Assembly: GCF_943846705.1 (NCBI RefSeq)
Contig: NZ_OX044366.1
Span: 3,844,001 to 3,908,000, forward strand
Length of the DNA: 64,000 nucleotides
Direction: 5' to 3'
Origin: an uncultured Pseudomonas sp.
Lineage (GTDB): Bacteria > Pseudomonadota > Gammaproteobacteria > Pseudomonadales > Pseudomonadaceae
Made by a program: the position numbers and the translations under genes. Under the pieces are notes generated by a model. The model was not told where the DNA came from, searched no databases, and saw nothing but the letters and a program-made list of their open reading frames with translations. Below, piece after piece: positions 7,443-15,071 of the stretch (positions are counted from its first letter, which is position 1; each line of letters begins with the position of its first letter).

Positions 7443-9298
7443 CAGGCTTCTCCAGCAAAGGCAGGCAGGCCAGCACGCGCCAACGCCTCGCTGCTGAGCG
7501 GTACGTAGCCGCCGGCCCGGTCATCCTTGATAAACAGCGGATCGTCGAGCAAATCGGGGGAGTAACCCTCACGCTGCAGGTCGATTTTGCGCAGTTTGAA
7601 GGTGCTGGTCATGTCCGCCATGGCCGAGACCCGCACGAACACCGGCACCGCGTAGTGCGGCAGGCGTTGGCTGGCGAAGTCGAAAAACGCCTGCGGATCG
7701 AAGTGCTGGCCTGGTTGCATCAGCACGGCGGCCATCCCCGCACGCCCCTCATGCTGAGGGACCCTTACGCCGTAAATATTGACCAGCTCCATGCCAGGGA
7801 AGTCGCTCAGCGCATCTGCCACTTCCAGGGTCGATACGTTCTCGCTCTTCCAGCGGAAGGTATCGCCGATGCGGTCGACGAAATAGCAGTAGCCGTCTTC
7901 GTCATAACGCAGCAGGTCGCCTGAGCTCCACCAGGCGTCGCCATCGCTGAATACATTGCGCAGGATCTTCTTTTCGGTGGCCTCGGCCGAGGTATAGCCC
8001 TCAAAACGCCCAGCACCAATATCCGGATGATTGAAGATCATGCCCACCGCTTCACCAACCTCGCCAGGCTGACAATGGATGTAGCGCCCTTCGTCATTGC
8101 GTAGATGGGTTTGGTTAGCGGTGTCATATTTGAGCAGGCGCAGGTTGGTCTTGTCCCAGAACGGCACCCGACCGCAGGAGCCGATACGGTTATCAACGTT
8201 CAGCGTCGCCGCGTTCGCCTCGGTGGCTCCCCAGCCCTCGAAGACTTCGAGGTCTCCAAAGCGCGCAATCCAGCGCGTCCAGACTTCCTTACTCAAACCG
8301 GCACCGAGCATGCAGCGCAGACCGTGCTGACGGTCATCAGGCTGCGCCGGCTTGTTCAGCAAATAGCGGCAGACCTCGCCGATATACTGGAAAATGCTCA
8401 CCCGGTGCCGACGGATGTCCTGCCAGAACTGGCTGGCGCTGAACTTGCGGCGGAACACGATGGACGCACCGGCGGCCAGAGCGGTGGAGGTCACCGACGT
8501 AGCGGCGGCGCCGTGGTACAGCGGCAGGCAGCAATAGAACACGTCATCTGGGGTCACCGCCAAGGTCACCTCCATCACATCGCCAGACGTCATCCAGCGC
8601 ATGTGGCTGTACTTGGCCGCTTTGGGCAGCCCGGTGGTGCCTGAGGTGAAGATGTACAGCATGTCGTCTTCGGCCTTGATGCCGGCGCGCAGCGCAGCAT
8701 CCGGACGAGTGCGCGCAGCATTGAGCACCTGCTGATCAAACTGCTGATCGAGGCTGGCCGGCAGCGCGCTACGCGCCTGTGGCTTTTCGCTATCGGCCAC
8801 CAACCAGCGCGGGTAATCCGCGGTCTGCTCAGTGTCCAGAAAGCCGCCTAGGCACTCCTCACCGATCACCACTGCCTTGGCCGAGGTGGACTGCAATGCA
8901 TGCACCAGCGCCTTACCGGTAAGGTGGTAATTGATAAAGGCCGTGACCGCACCAATCTTGGTCAGGCCAAACCAGCAGAAGAAGAAGTCCGGGCGGTTCT
9001 CCATGGCCATCGCGCAGACATCGCCGGGGCGTATGCCGCGCGCTAGGAAGGTATTGGCATACTGATTGGCGCGCTCGTCGACTTCGCGGTAGCTGAAGCG
9101 CTGATCGCCGTAGACCAGAAAGTCGCGCTCAGGGAAACGTTCCACCTGAGATTCCAAACGATCGGCCAGGGTGTAATTCTGCGCAGGTTTTATCCGCCCG
9201 GCAGCCACCGAGCGCAGGTCCAGTTTGGCCTGGGTCTGCTCGGGCGTGGGCAAGGCATAATCTGCAAATTCTTGTTGTTGTGTCTGGCTTTTGCTCAT
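7442..9298 (-). CDS. FATP-type long/very-long-chain acyl-CoA synthetase
   Basis: A 618-residue AMP-forming ligase of the ANL superfamily. It has the P-loop YIFTSGTTGLPKAA, the GWGATEA adenine loop, the hinge region around YFVDRIGDTFRWKSEN and the C-terminal lid to PLFIKD. The stretch LPLYHGAAATSVTSTALAAG and the QYIGEVCRYLL motif place it with the fatty-acid-transport-protein branch, which includes bile-acid- and steroid-CoA ligases as well as very-long-chain ligases. Probable job: activation of the pathway substrate or a side-chain carboxylate to its CoA ester in the cytoplasm. The ATG at 9298 overlaps the stop of the upstream reductase gene by four bases (ATGA); a longer frame reaching 9409 lies inside that gene and is unlikely. 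Confidence 0.9.
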   Translation of the reverse strand: MSKSQTQQQEFADYALPTPEQTQAKLDLRSVAAGRIKPAQNYTLADRLESQVERFPERDFLVYGDQRFSYREVDERANQYANTFLARGIRPGDVCAMAMENRPDFFFCWFGLTKIGAVTAFINYHLTGKALVHALQSTSAKAVVIGEECLGGFLDTEQTADYPRWLVADSEKPQARSALPASLDQQFDQQVLNAARTRPDAALRAGIKAEDDMLYIFTSGTTGLPKAAKYSHMRWMTSGDVMEVTLAVTPDDVFYCCLPLYHGAAATSVTSTALAAGASIVFRRKFSASQFWQDIRRHRVSIFQYIGEVCRYLLNKPAQPDDRQHGLRCMLGAGLSKEVWTRWIARFGDLEVFEGWGATEANAATLNVDNRIGSCGRVPFWDKTNLRLLKYDTANQTHLRNDEGRYIHCQPGEVGEAVGMIFNHPDIGAGRFEGYTSAEATEKKILRNVFSDGDAWWSSGDLLRYDEDGYCYFVDRIGDTFRWKSENVSTLEVADALSDFPGMELVNIYGVRVPQHEGRAGMAAVLMQPGQHFDPQAFFDFASQRLPHYAVPVFVRVSAMADMTSTFKLRKIDLQREGYSPDLLDDPLFIKDDRAGGYVPLSSEALARAGLPAFAGEA

Positions 9299-10380
9299 GA
9301 CAACGCCTCCGGCGTGCGGACGTCTGCAGTGGGGTAATCGATGTAGCCGTCGGGGCCTGGGGAGTAGAGGGTCTGACGGTCGAACTCGGCGAGCGGCAGC
9401 TGCTCGCAAATGCGCGTCACCAGATCCGGGTTAGCGATGTAATGCCGCCCAAAGGACACCGCGTCAGCCTGCCCAGCGGCAACAATCTGCGCCGCACTGT
9501 CGGGCTCGAAACCATCATTGACGATCAGCGCTCCGCTGAATCCGGCACGGGCTGCGGCGAAGGCATCGACCTTGCGGGTGTGCGCACGCATCATGTGCAG
9601 GTAGGCCAACTGCATACCGTCCAGCCCACGCAATAGCGCGTCCAGGGTTGCCGCCGGGTCACTGTCGACAATGTCGTTGAACTTGTTACCAGGGCAGAAG
9701 CGCACGCCGACGCGCCCCGAGCCGATGGCATCGGCCATGGCGCGTAACACCTCCAGCGCAAATCGCACCCGGTTGTCGGCACTGCCACCGTACTCATCGG
9801 TACGCTGGTTAGCGTTTTCCGACATGAACTGCATCGGCAGGTAGCCACTGGTGCAATGCAGCTCGACGCCATCAAAGCCGGCTTCGCGAGCATTTAGCGC
9901 CGCCTGGCGGTAATCGTCGATAACCTGGCTGATCTGCGCTCGACTCAGGGCGTCCGGCATGTCGGTGTCGGCCATACCCACGGTGTCCGTAAACAACTGG
10001 GTCTGTGCCAGCACGGCCGAGGGCGCCACGGTACGGCTGCCGGCAGGTTTGTTGTGATGGGTGGCCACACGACCGCAGTGCATCAGCTGCACCACAATCT
10101 GACCGCCCGCGGCATGCACCGCATCGGTCACCTGACGCCAGGCTTCGATCTGCGGCGCGCTGAAGATCGCCGGGGTACGGCAATAGCCCAAACCATCGGC
10201 GGACGGCGAGGTGCCTTCAGCGACGATCAGGCCAGCCGACGCGCGCTGGGCGTAATACTCGACCATCACCGCTGTTGGCACTGCGTCACTGTCGGCACGG
10301 CTGCGCGTCATCGGTGCCATGACGATTCGATTGGCCAGGTGCAGCTCGCCGAAACGAGCAGATTGCATTAATGCGTTCAT
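9295..10380 (-). CDS. Old Yellow Enzyme family NADH:flavin oxidoreductase
   Basis: A 361-residue single-domain OYE (TIM barrel, FMN). Conserved features are NRIVMAPMTRSRA at the N-terminus, QLMHCGRVATH, the DEYGGSADNRVRF loop and the late FGRHYIANPDL. The usual substrate-binding His-x-x-Asn/His pair followed by GYL reads HCTSGYL here, so the second residue is Ser; this may change ligand preference or slow activity. Family role: reduction of an activated C=C bond of an enone or enoate. It sits between a SnoaL-like gene and the ligase, with a four-base overlap to the latter. Substrate unknown. Confidence 0.9.
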   Translation of the reverse strand: MNALMQSARFGELHLANRIVMAPMTRSRADSDAVPTAVMVEYYAQRASAGLIVAEGTSPSADGLGYCRTPAIFSAPQIEAWRQVTDAVHAAGGQIVVQLMHCGRVATHHNKPAGSRTVAPSAVLAQTQLFTDTVGMADTDMPDALSRAQISQVIDDYRQAALNAREAGFDGVELHCTSGYLPMQFMSENANQRTDEYGGSADNRVRFALEVLRAMADAIGSGRVGVRFCPGNKFNDIVDSDPAATLDALLRGLDGMQLAYLHMMRAHTRKVDAFAAARAGFSGALIVNDGFEPDSAAQIVAAGQADAVSFGRHYIANPDLVTRICEQLPLAEFDRQTLYSPGPDGYIDYPTADVRTPEALS

Positions 10381-10392
10381 AGGCCCTCTCCC

Positions 10393-11022
10393 TCAGCGAA
10401 CACGGATTTTCGGTGCGGGAGTATCGGCACGCATGCGGCGCAGGAAGTGCTCAACCGGAGCGGGCTCTGCCACCTCCGGCAACACGTCACGCGCAGGCGT
10501 TTCGGCCCAGAATTTCTGCCAGGACGGAAACAGCGCATGGAAGGTGCCGTCGTAGGACTCACGCCCCGGCCAGCGCATCTTCATCTCACCGACCGGTGGC
10601 TTGTTCAGGTCCACGGCATACCAGTAGCAAGGCAGTCGGCGGCGGAAAAACCACTGCCCGTCGATGCGCTGGTAGTCATCCCAATAGAGCATTTGCATGA
10701 TCACCCACTCACCGTCGGTCTCATGCTCGTTCTTCGAATACACCACACCGATGGCGTGGTCCTCATCGACGAACTCGATGATGTGCTGACCAAGATGGTG
10801 AGAGGTGCCGGTGAACTGCTGACGCAGGGTGTCGTCCACCCAGCTCTTGAGGTGGGCGCGACCGACCTTGCCGCCGCCAACCCGGATATCTGCGGCGAAC
10901 AGGTTGACGTGGGCATCTAGGTCGCGCATGTCCAGCGACAGGGAGTATTTGCCCGCCAGCTGGCGGATGGCCTCGATCGACTCAAGCCGATCCAGACGCT
11001 GCGCAAGGGTATTTTGATCCAT
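10393..11022 (-). CDS. SnoaL-like/NTF2-fold protein
   Basis: A 209-residue protein whose first 140 residues fit the SnoaL-like (NTF2, alpha+beta barrel) domain: RLESIEAIRQLAGKYSLSLDMRD, then a TSHHLGQHIIEF strand and RIDGQWFFRRR. Family members are isomerases, dehydratases or polyketide cyclases, or binding proteins, including ketosteroid-isomerase-like folds. The start at 11022 is preferred because the conserved domain begins right after it; an extension to 11067 adds 15 unusual residues. It lies 12 bp upstream of the OYE gene and is surely co-transcribed. A role in double-bond isomerisation or hydration within the pathway is inference. Confidence 0.85.
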   Translation of the reverse strand: MDQNTLAQRLDRLESIEAIRQLAGKYSLSLDMRDLDAHVNLFAADIRVGGGKVGRAHLKSWVDDTLRQQFTGTSHHLGQHIIEFVDEDHAIGVVYSKNEHETDGEWVIMQMLYWDDYQRIDGQWFFRRRLPCYWYAVDLNKPPVGEMKMRWPGRESYDGTFHALFPSWQKFWAETPARDVLPEVAEPAPVEHFLRRMRADTPAPKIRVR

Positions 11023-11070
11023 GCTATTGCCTATAGGTTTTGCGGTGAGGCGGGCCCGCAGGCCCACGCT

Positions 11071-11844
11071 TCATTCCAGTACGGTGTACAGATCGGAGCT
11101 GCGGCCGCCATCCACGGCCAGGCTGGCACCGGTGATATAGGAGGCTTCGTCGGAGGCGAGGAAGAACACCGCATTGGCCAGCTCGTCGGCCTCGCCGACC
11201 CGCCCCATGGGGATCAGCTTCTCGGTGTTGTTGCGCGTCTTATCATCGCCAAGCATGCCGGCGGTGGCTGGAGTTGCGACTACACCGGGCACCACGACGT
11301 TGCAGCGCACTTTGTAGGGCGCACCTTCTGAGGCGACCGCACGGCTGAAGTTGATTACCGCCGCCTTGGCTGCGGAGTAACCGGACATCCAGGCAGTACC
11401 AAACAGACCGCAAATCGAAGCGATGTTGACGATCGAGCCACCACCCTGCTCCTTCATCAGCTGCATCGCGGTACGGGTGCCCCAGAACGTGCCGTCCACC
11501 GTAGTGGCGAAATTGGCGTGCCAATCTGCGGTAGTCATGCTGTCGACCCCGCCCCAGGTGTAAGCCATGGCGTTGTTGACCATGATGTCCAGGCGGCCGT
11601 ATTGCTCTGCAGTGGTTTTGATGGCGTTGACGAAGTCAGCTTCGTTACTCACATCGGCGACCCGGTAATCAGCGTTGCCGCCTGCGGCACGGATCTGCTC
11701 GACGACATCCTTCAGCGGCTCTTCGCGACGTCCGCAAATCACTACGATGGCGCCTTCGGCAGCCATCTTGATCGCGGTTGCCGCGCCGATTCCCGAACCA
11801 CCGCCGGTGACGAAAGCCACTTTGTTTTGCATGCGTGTTGTCAT
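11071..11844 (-). CDS. Short-chain dehydrogenase/reductase
   Basis: A 257-residue classical SDR with the nucleotide-binding TGGGSGIG near residue 14-21, NNA in MVNNAMAY, catalytic Ser in VNIASICG and the YSAAK pair. The C-terminus ITGASLAVDGGRSS is typical. Asp and Arg near VVICGRREEPL suggest NADP rather than NAD, though this is only a hint. It is the second gene of the operon, 11 bp downstream of another SDR. The likely task is oxidation or reduction of a hydroxyl/keto group on the pathway intermediate; the substrate is not visible. Confidence 0.9.
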   Translation of the reverse strand: MTTRMQNKVAFVTGGGSGIGAATAIKMAAEGAIVVICGRREEPLKDVVEQIRAAGGNADYRVADVSNEADFVNAIKTTAEQYGRLDIMVNNAMAYTWGGVDSMTTADWHANFATTVDGTFWGTRTAMQLMKEQGGGSIVNIASICGLFGTAWMSGYSAAKAAVINFSRAVASEGAPYKVRCNVVVPGVVATPATAGMLGDDKTRNNTEKLIPMGRVGEADELANAVFFLASDEASYITGASLAVDGGRSSDLYTVLE

Positions 11845-11855
11845 GTGCCTTCCCC

Positions 11856-12590
11856 TTAAATGAATGCCGAACCGCCGTTGACGGTGATGTTCTGGCCGGT
11901 GATGAAGCTGGCGTCTTCACTGGCCAGGAACACCGCCACACGGGCCACTTCATCGGGCTGGCAGAGCCGGCCTAGAGGAATTGCAGCGATCATGGCCTGC
12001 ATCCACTCATCGGGAATGCCCGCCATCATCGGCGTATCGGTAGGCCCGGGAACGATGGTGTTGACGCGAATACGGCTAGGCGCCAGCTCACGAGCCAGGC
12101 TGCGCGTCAGCCCCATAACCCCGGCCTTGGAGGCCACGTAATGGCTTGGGCCTTCACCGGTTACCGCGGCGGTGCTGGAGAAATTAATGATGGTGCCGGC
12201 TGCTTCCTTGGCAACCATCAGTCGAGCGGCTTCGCGGGCGCAGAGGAAGGTGCCCTTGAGGTTGACCCCGATCACCCGATCCCAGTTTTCTACTGGCGTA
12301 TCGAGGAAGCTGTCTACCGAGCCGGTACCCGCGTTATTAACCAGTACATCGAGGCGCCCTGACTCGTCACTAATGCGCTGCATGGCCGCCTGCACAGAGG
12401 CTTCGTCCATTACATTGCACACCACGGCGCGGGCCCGGTCGCCGTATTCGGCAACGCTGGCTTCGATGGCCGCTGCGTTAATATCGGCGGCATACACCAG
12501 CGCACCCTGCTCGACGAACTGACGAACAATCGCGGCACCCATGCCCTGGGCGGCACCTGTTACAAAGGCAATCTTGTTATCGAGTTTCAT
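11856..12590 (-). CDS. Short-chain dehydrogenase/reductase, first gene of the operon
   Basis: A 244-residue classical SDR: TGAAQGMG cofactor loop at residue 11-18, acidic VYAADIN after beta-2 (points to NAD), VNNAGTG, Ser in INFSSTA, and YVASK. The ending FITGQNITVNGG is family standard. An AGGAG site precedes the ATG at 12590. It opens the operon that runs down to 3190: SDR, SDR, SnoaL, OYE, ligase, MBL, DUF1302, DUF1329. The regulatory element lies 75 bp upstream. The two neighbouring SDRs are not close copies of each other, so two different steps are likely. Confidence 0.9.
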   Translation of the reverse strand: MKLDNKIAFVTGAAQGMGAAIVRQFVEQGALVYAADINAAAIEASVAEYGDRARAVVCNVMDEASVQAAMQRISDESGRLDVLVNNAGTGSVDSFLDTPVENWDRVIGVNLKGTFLCAREAARLMVAKEAAGTIINFSSTAAVTGEGPSHYVASKAGVMGLTRSLARELAPSRIRVNTIVPGPTDTPMMAGIPDEWMQAMIAAIPLGRLCQPDEVARVAVFLASEDASFITGQNITVNGGSAFI

Positions 12591-12659
12591 AGCTGCTCCT
12601 GTCGGTCGCTCGCAGTCGACCCGTTTCCGGTGCTAGCTATGATTCATTCGTCAACAAGC

Positions 12660-12682
12660 CCCAACATCGTCCATTGAGACTA
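12660..12682 (-). promoter_or_regulatory. Island-wide regulatory element, copy 2
   Basis: On the + strand it reads CCCAACATCGTCCATT and then GAGACTA. Read towards the SDR operon it contains ATGGACGAT, 75 bp before the start codon at 12590. It matches the oppositely oriented copy at 12727-12749 in 21 of 23 positions. A weak -10-like CATAGC lies about 24 bases downstream. Confidence 0.65.
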
Positions 12683-12726
12683 ACCATCCAACTGAGCAAT
12701 ACGGCTTGCTGACAGCGCTGCGACAC

Positions 12727-12749
12727 TGGTCTGAATGGACGATGTTGGG
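12727..12749 (+). promoter_or_regulatory. Island-wide regulatory element, copy 3
   Basis: On the + strand it reads TGGTCTGAATGGACGAT then GTTGGG, 69 bp (counted from ATGGACGAT) before the GTG of the MFS gene. With copy 2 it forms an inverted pair separated by 44 bp in the divergent promoter region, so one regulator could drive both operons. Confidence 0.65.
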
Positions 12750-12812
12750 CGCGATCAACGGAGGGGATGATCGATAAGACAAGAACAAATATCCGCTATT
12801 CTGGAGATCGCC

Positions 12813-14162
12813 GTGAATCCGCCAGTCACCCCCAGTACGTCGCAACACAAGGTCACCTGGCATACCCACTACGCCTTGATGATGCTGGCTCTGATCTATA
12901 TTTTTAATTACATCGACCGCTTGCTGATCTCCATTCTGATCGAGCCGATCAAGCTGGAATTCGGCGTCTCCGACACCATGATCGGATTACTCTCGGGTGT
13001 CGCCTTCGCGCTGTTCTATACCGTGTTCGGCCTGCCACTGGGCCGCCTTTCTGACCGCATCGGGCGCAAACCGGTGATCGCCGTGGCCTGTATTGGCTGG
13101 AGCGTGATGACCATGCTTTGCGGCGTAGCCACCAGCTTCACCATGCTGCTGCTATTCCGCGCCTGCGTCGCAATTGGTGAAGCCGGCGGTTCAGCACCCT
13201 CGGTGGCCATGGTTGCCGACCTGTATCCGCCCAGCCAGCGCTCGCGGGCCTTAGCGATCTTTCTGATGGGCCCGGCTTTGGGTGCGGTGTTCGGCCTGGG
13301 TCTGGGCGGCTGGATCGCAGACATGTATGGCTGGCGCTGGTCGTTCATTCTGATCGGGGCACCGGGCGTGCTGCTGGGCTTGCTGCTGGCCTTCACGGTG
13401 CGTGCGCCGCGGCATAAGGTTGCGTCGGCCCAGGAGGCCCAGGAAAACATCGTAAAAACCTTCTTGTCGCTGGCCAAAACGCCCTCTTATGCCTTGATCG
13501 TGGTTTCCGGTAGCTTCGCGGCAATCGCTGGCTATGCAATCGGCACCTGGACACCGAGCTTCCTGATCCGCTCACACGGCCTCAACTTGACTCAAGCGGG
13601 CGCGCTGCTGGGTATCGGCGGCGGTGTAATGTCGGTCATCGGCACCCTGACGTGTGGCTGGACAACCGACCGCCTGGTACGTCTCAACAGCGGCTGGCAG
13701 CTGGGTACCGCGCTGATCGGTACGGGGCTGAGCATTCCTCTAGGCCTGATGTTCTTCCTGTGGCCGGCCGGTTCGGTATTCGCCATAGGCGGCTTCAATG
13801 CACCAACGCCGATTCTCCTGTACCTGGGTTTCGCGTTTTTCGGCACCTGGTGGACGGTTCCTTGCTTCGGCGCCATGACTCACCTGTTCCCCGCGCACAA
13901 ACTTGCCCAGGGCACCGCGTTATTTCTGATGGGGGTTGCCCTGTTCGGCGTCGGCATCGGCCCGCTGGTCGTCGGCATGCTCAGTGACTTCTTTATACAG
14001 ACCATGGGCGCCGAAGCCCTGCGCTACGCCATGGCCAGCACCATCGCCATTCTGCTAGTGCCGTGTATCAGTCTGGCCTTGGCAATCCCCCGCTATCGCC
14101 GGCAGGTCGACGGGCCCAAGGCCGATCCAGTCAACGAACCCGCTTTGCTTGAAGGAATTTGA
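12813..14162 (+). CDS. MFS transporter (Spinster-like), 12 TM
   Basis: A 449-residue major facilitator with 12 predicted membrane segments. Segment 1 contains the FNYIDRLL motif and the loop 2-3 signature GRLSDRIGRKP; FNYIDR is characteristic of Spinster-type MFS proteins. The start is GTG with GGAG eight bases upstream. It is the first gene of a three-gene operon with the hydrolase and the two-domain reductase. Such carriers in catabolic clusters usually move organic acids or aromatic/lipid-like substrates across the inner membrane. Import of the pathway substrate is the natural guess, but direction cannot be read from sequence. Confidence 0.9.
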   Translation: MNPPVTPSTSQHKVTWHTHYALMMLALIYIFNYIDRLLISILIEPIKLEFGVSDTMIGLLSGVAFALFYTVFGLPLGRLSDRIGRKPVIAVACIGWSVMTMLCGVATSFTMLLLFRACVAIGEAGGSAPSVAMVADLYPPSQRSRALAIFLMGPALGAVFGLGLGGWIADMYGWRWSFILIGAPGVLLGLLLAFTVRAPRHKVASAQEAQENIVKTFLSLAKTPSYALIVVSGSFAAIAGYAIGTWTPSFLIRSHGLNLTQAGALLGIGGGVMSVIGTLTCGWTTDRLVRLNSGWQLGTALIGTGLSIPLGLMFFLWPAGSVFAIGGFNAPTPILLYLGFAFFGTWWTVPCFGAMTHLFPAHKLAQGTALFLMGVALFGVGIGPLVVGMLSDFFIQTMGAEALRYAMASTIAILLVPCISLALAIPRYRRQVDGPKADPVNEPALLEGI

Positions 14163-14164
14163 AT

Positions 14165-15004
14165 GTGAATAGCACTTCTATCGCCGAACTGCCGTTGCCA
14201 ACCGGCAGCTATGCCACCCTGGATAATGGCCTGACCCTGCACTACCTCGACATCGGCAGCGGCCCGGTGGTGATCTGGCTGCATGGCAGCGGCCCCGGCG
14301 CCAGCGGCTTCAGTAACTTCAAGGGCAACTATCCAGTTTTTGCAGAAGCGGGCTACCGCAATATCGTGCTGGATCTACCGGGCTTCGGCCGCTCCGACAA
14401 ACCGGCCGATGTGAACTACGACCTGGACTTCTTTGTCAGCAGCCTGAAAGGCTTTCTCGACAAGGTGGGCATCGATCGCTGCACCCTGCTGGGTAACTCC
14501 TTGGGCGGGGCCATTGCCCTGGGCGCGACCCTGGCCTATCCCGAGCGCGTAGAGAAACTGGTGCTGATGGCACCCGGCGGCGTGGAAGAGCGCGAGAGCT
14601 ATTTCCGCATGCCCGGAATTCTGCGCATGGTCGAGGTGTTCGCCAAGGGCCCGATGGGCGTCGAGGAAATGCGCGATGTCATGAGCCTGCAGTTGTTCGA
14701 TAGCAGCCAGCTCGATGAAGACCTGCTCAAAGAGCGCGCCGCCGTCGCGGTTACCCAACCGGCCAACCTCTTCTCCACCATGATGGTGCCGAACATGACC
14801 GAACGCCTGGGCGAGATCCAGGTGCCGATTCTCGGTTTCTGGGGCACTAACGATCTGTTCAACCCGCCGGCCGGCGCGTTGAAAATTCTCGACAATGCGC
14901 CCAATGCACGGTTCATCATGCTCAACCGTTGCGGTCACTGGGTACAGGTCGAGCACCAGGCGCTGTTCAACCGGGAATGCATCACCTTCCTGGGCGATGC
15001 ATAA
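14165..15004 (+). CDS. Alpha/beta-hydrolase, meta-cleavage-product hydrolase type
   Basis: A 279-residue alpha/beta hydrolase. The oxyanion motif HGSGPGASG (residue 40-48), nucleophile elbow GNSLGG with Ser112, acid region GTNDLFNPP and the late NRCGHWVQVEH with the catalytic His all match the BphD/HsaD/TesD family, which splits C-C bonds of ring-cleavage products. The GTG at 14165 is preferred because GAAGGA lies eight bases upstream; a TTG at 14159 is also in frame. It follows the transporter by two bases. No extradiol dioxygenase is present in the window, so it may hydrolyse a different vinylogous diketone or ester. Confidence 0.88.
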   Translation: MNSTSIAELPLPTGSYATLDNGLTLHYLDIGSGPVVIWLHGSGPGASGFSNFKGNYPVFAEAGYRNIVLDLPGFGRSDKPADVNYDLDFFVSSLKGFLDKVGIDRCTLLGNSLGGAIALGATLAYPERVEKLVLMAPGGVEERESYFRMPGILRMVEVFAKGPMGVEEMRDVMSLQLFDSSQLDEDLLKERAAVAVTQPANLFSTMMVPNMTERLGEIQVPILGFWGTNDLFNPPAGALKILDNAPNARFIMLNRCGHWVQVEHQALFNRECITFLGDA

Positions 15005-15071
15005 CGCGCCGAACGACCAACACTAGTCATACTAGGGTGAGCCCGCTCGCCCTGCCCATGAGGGTTACCGC

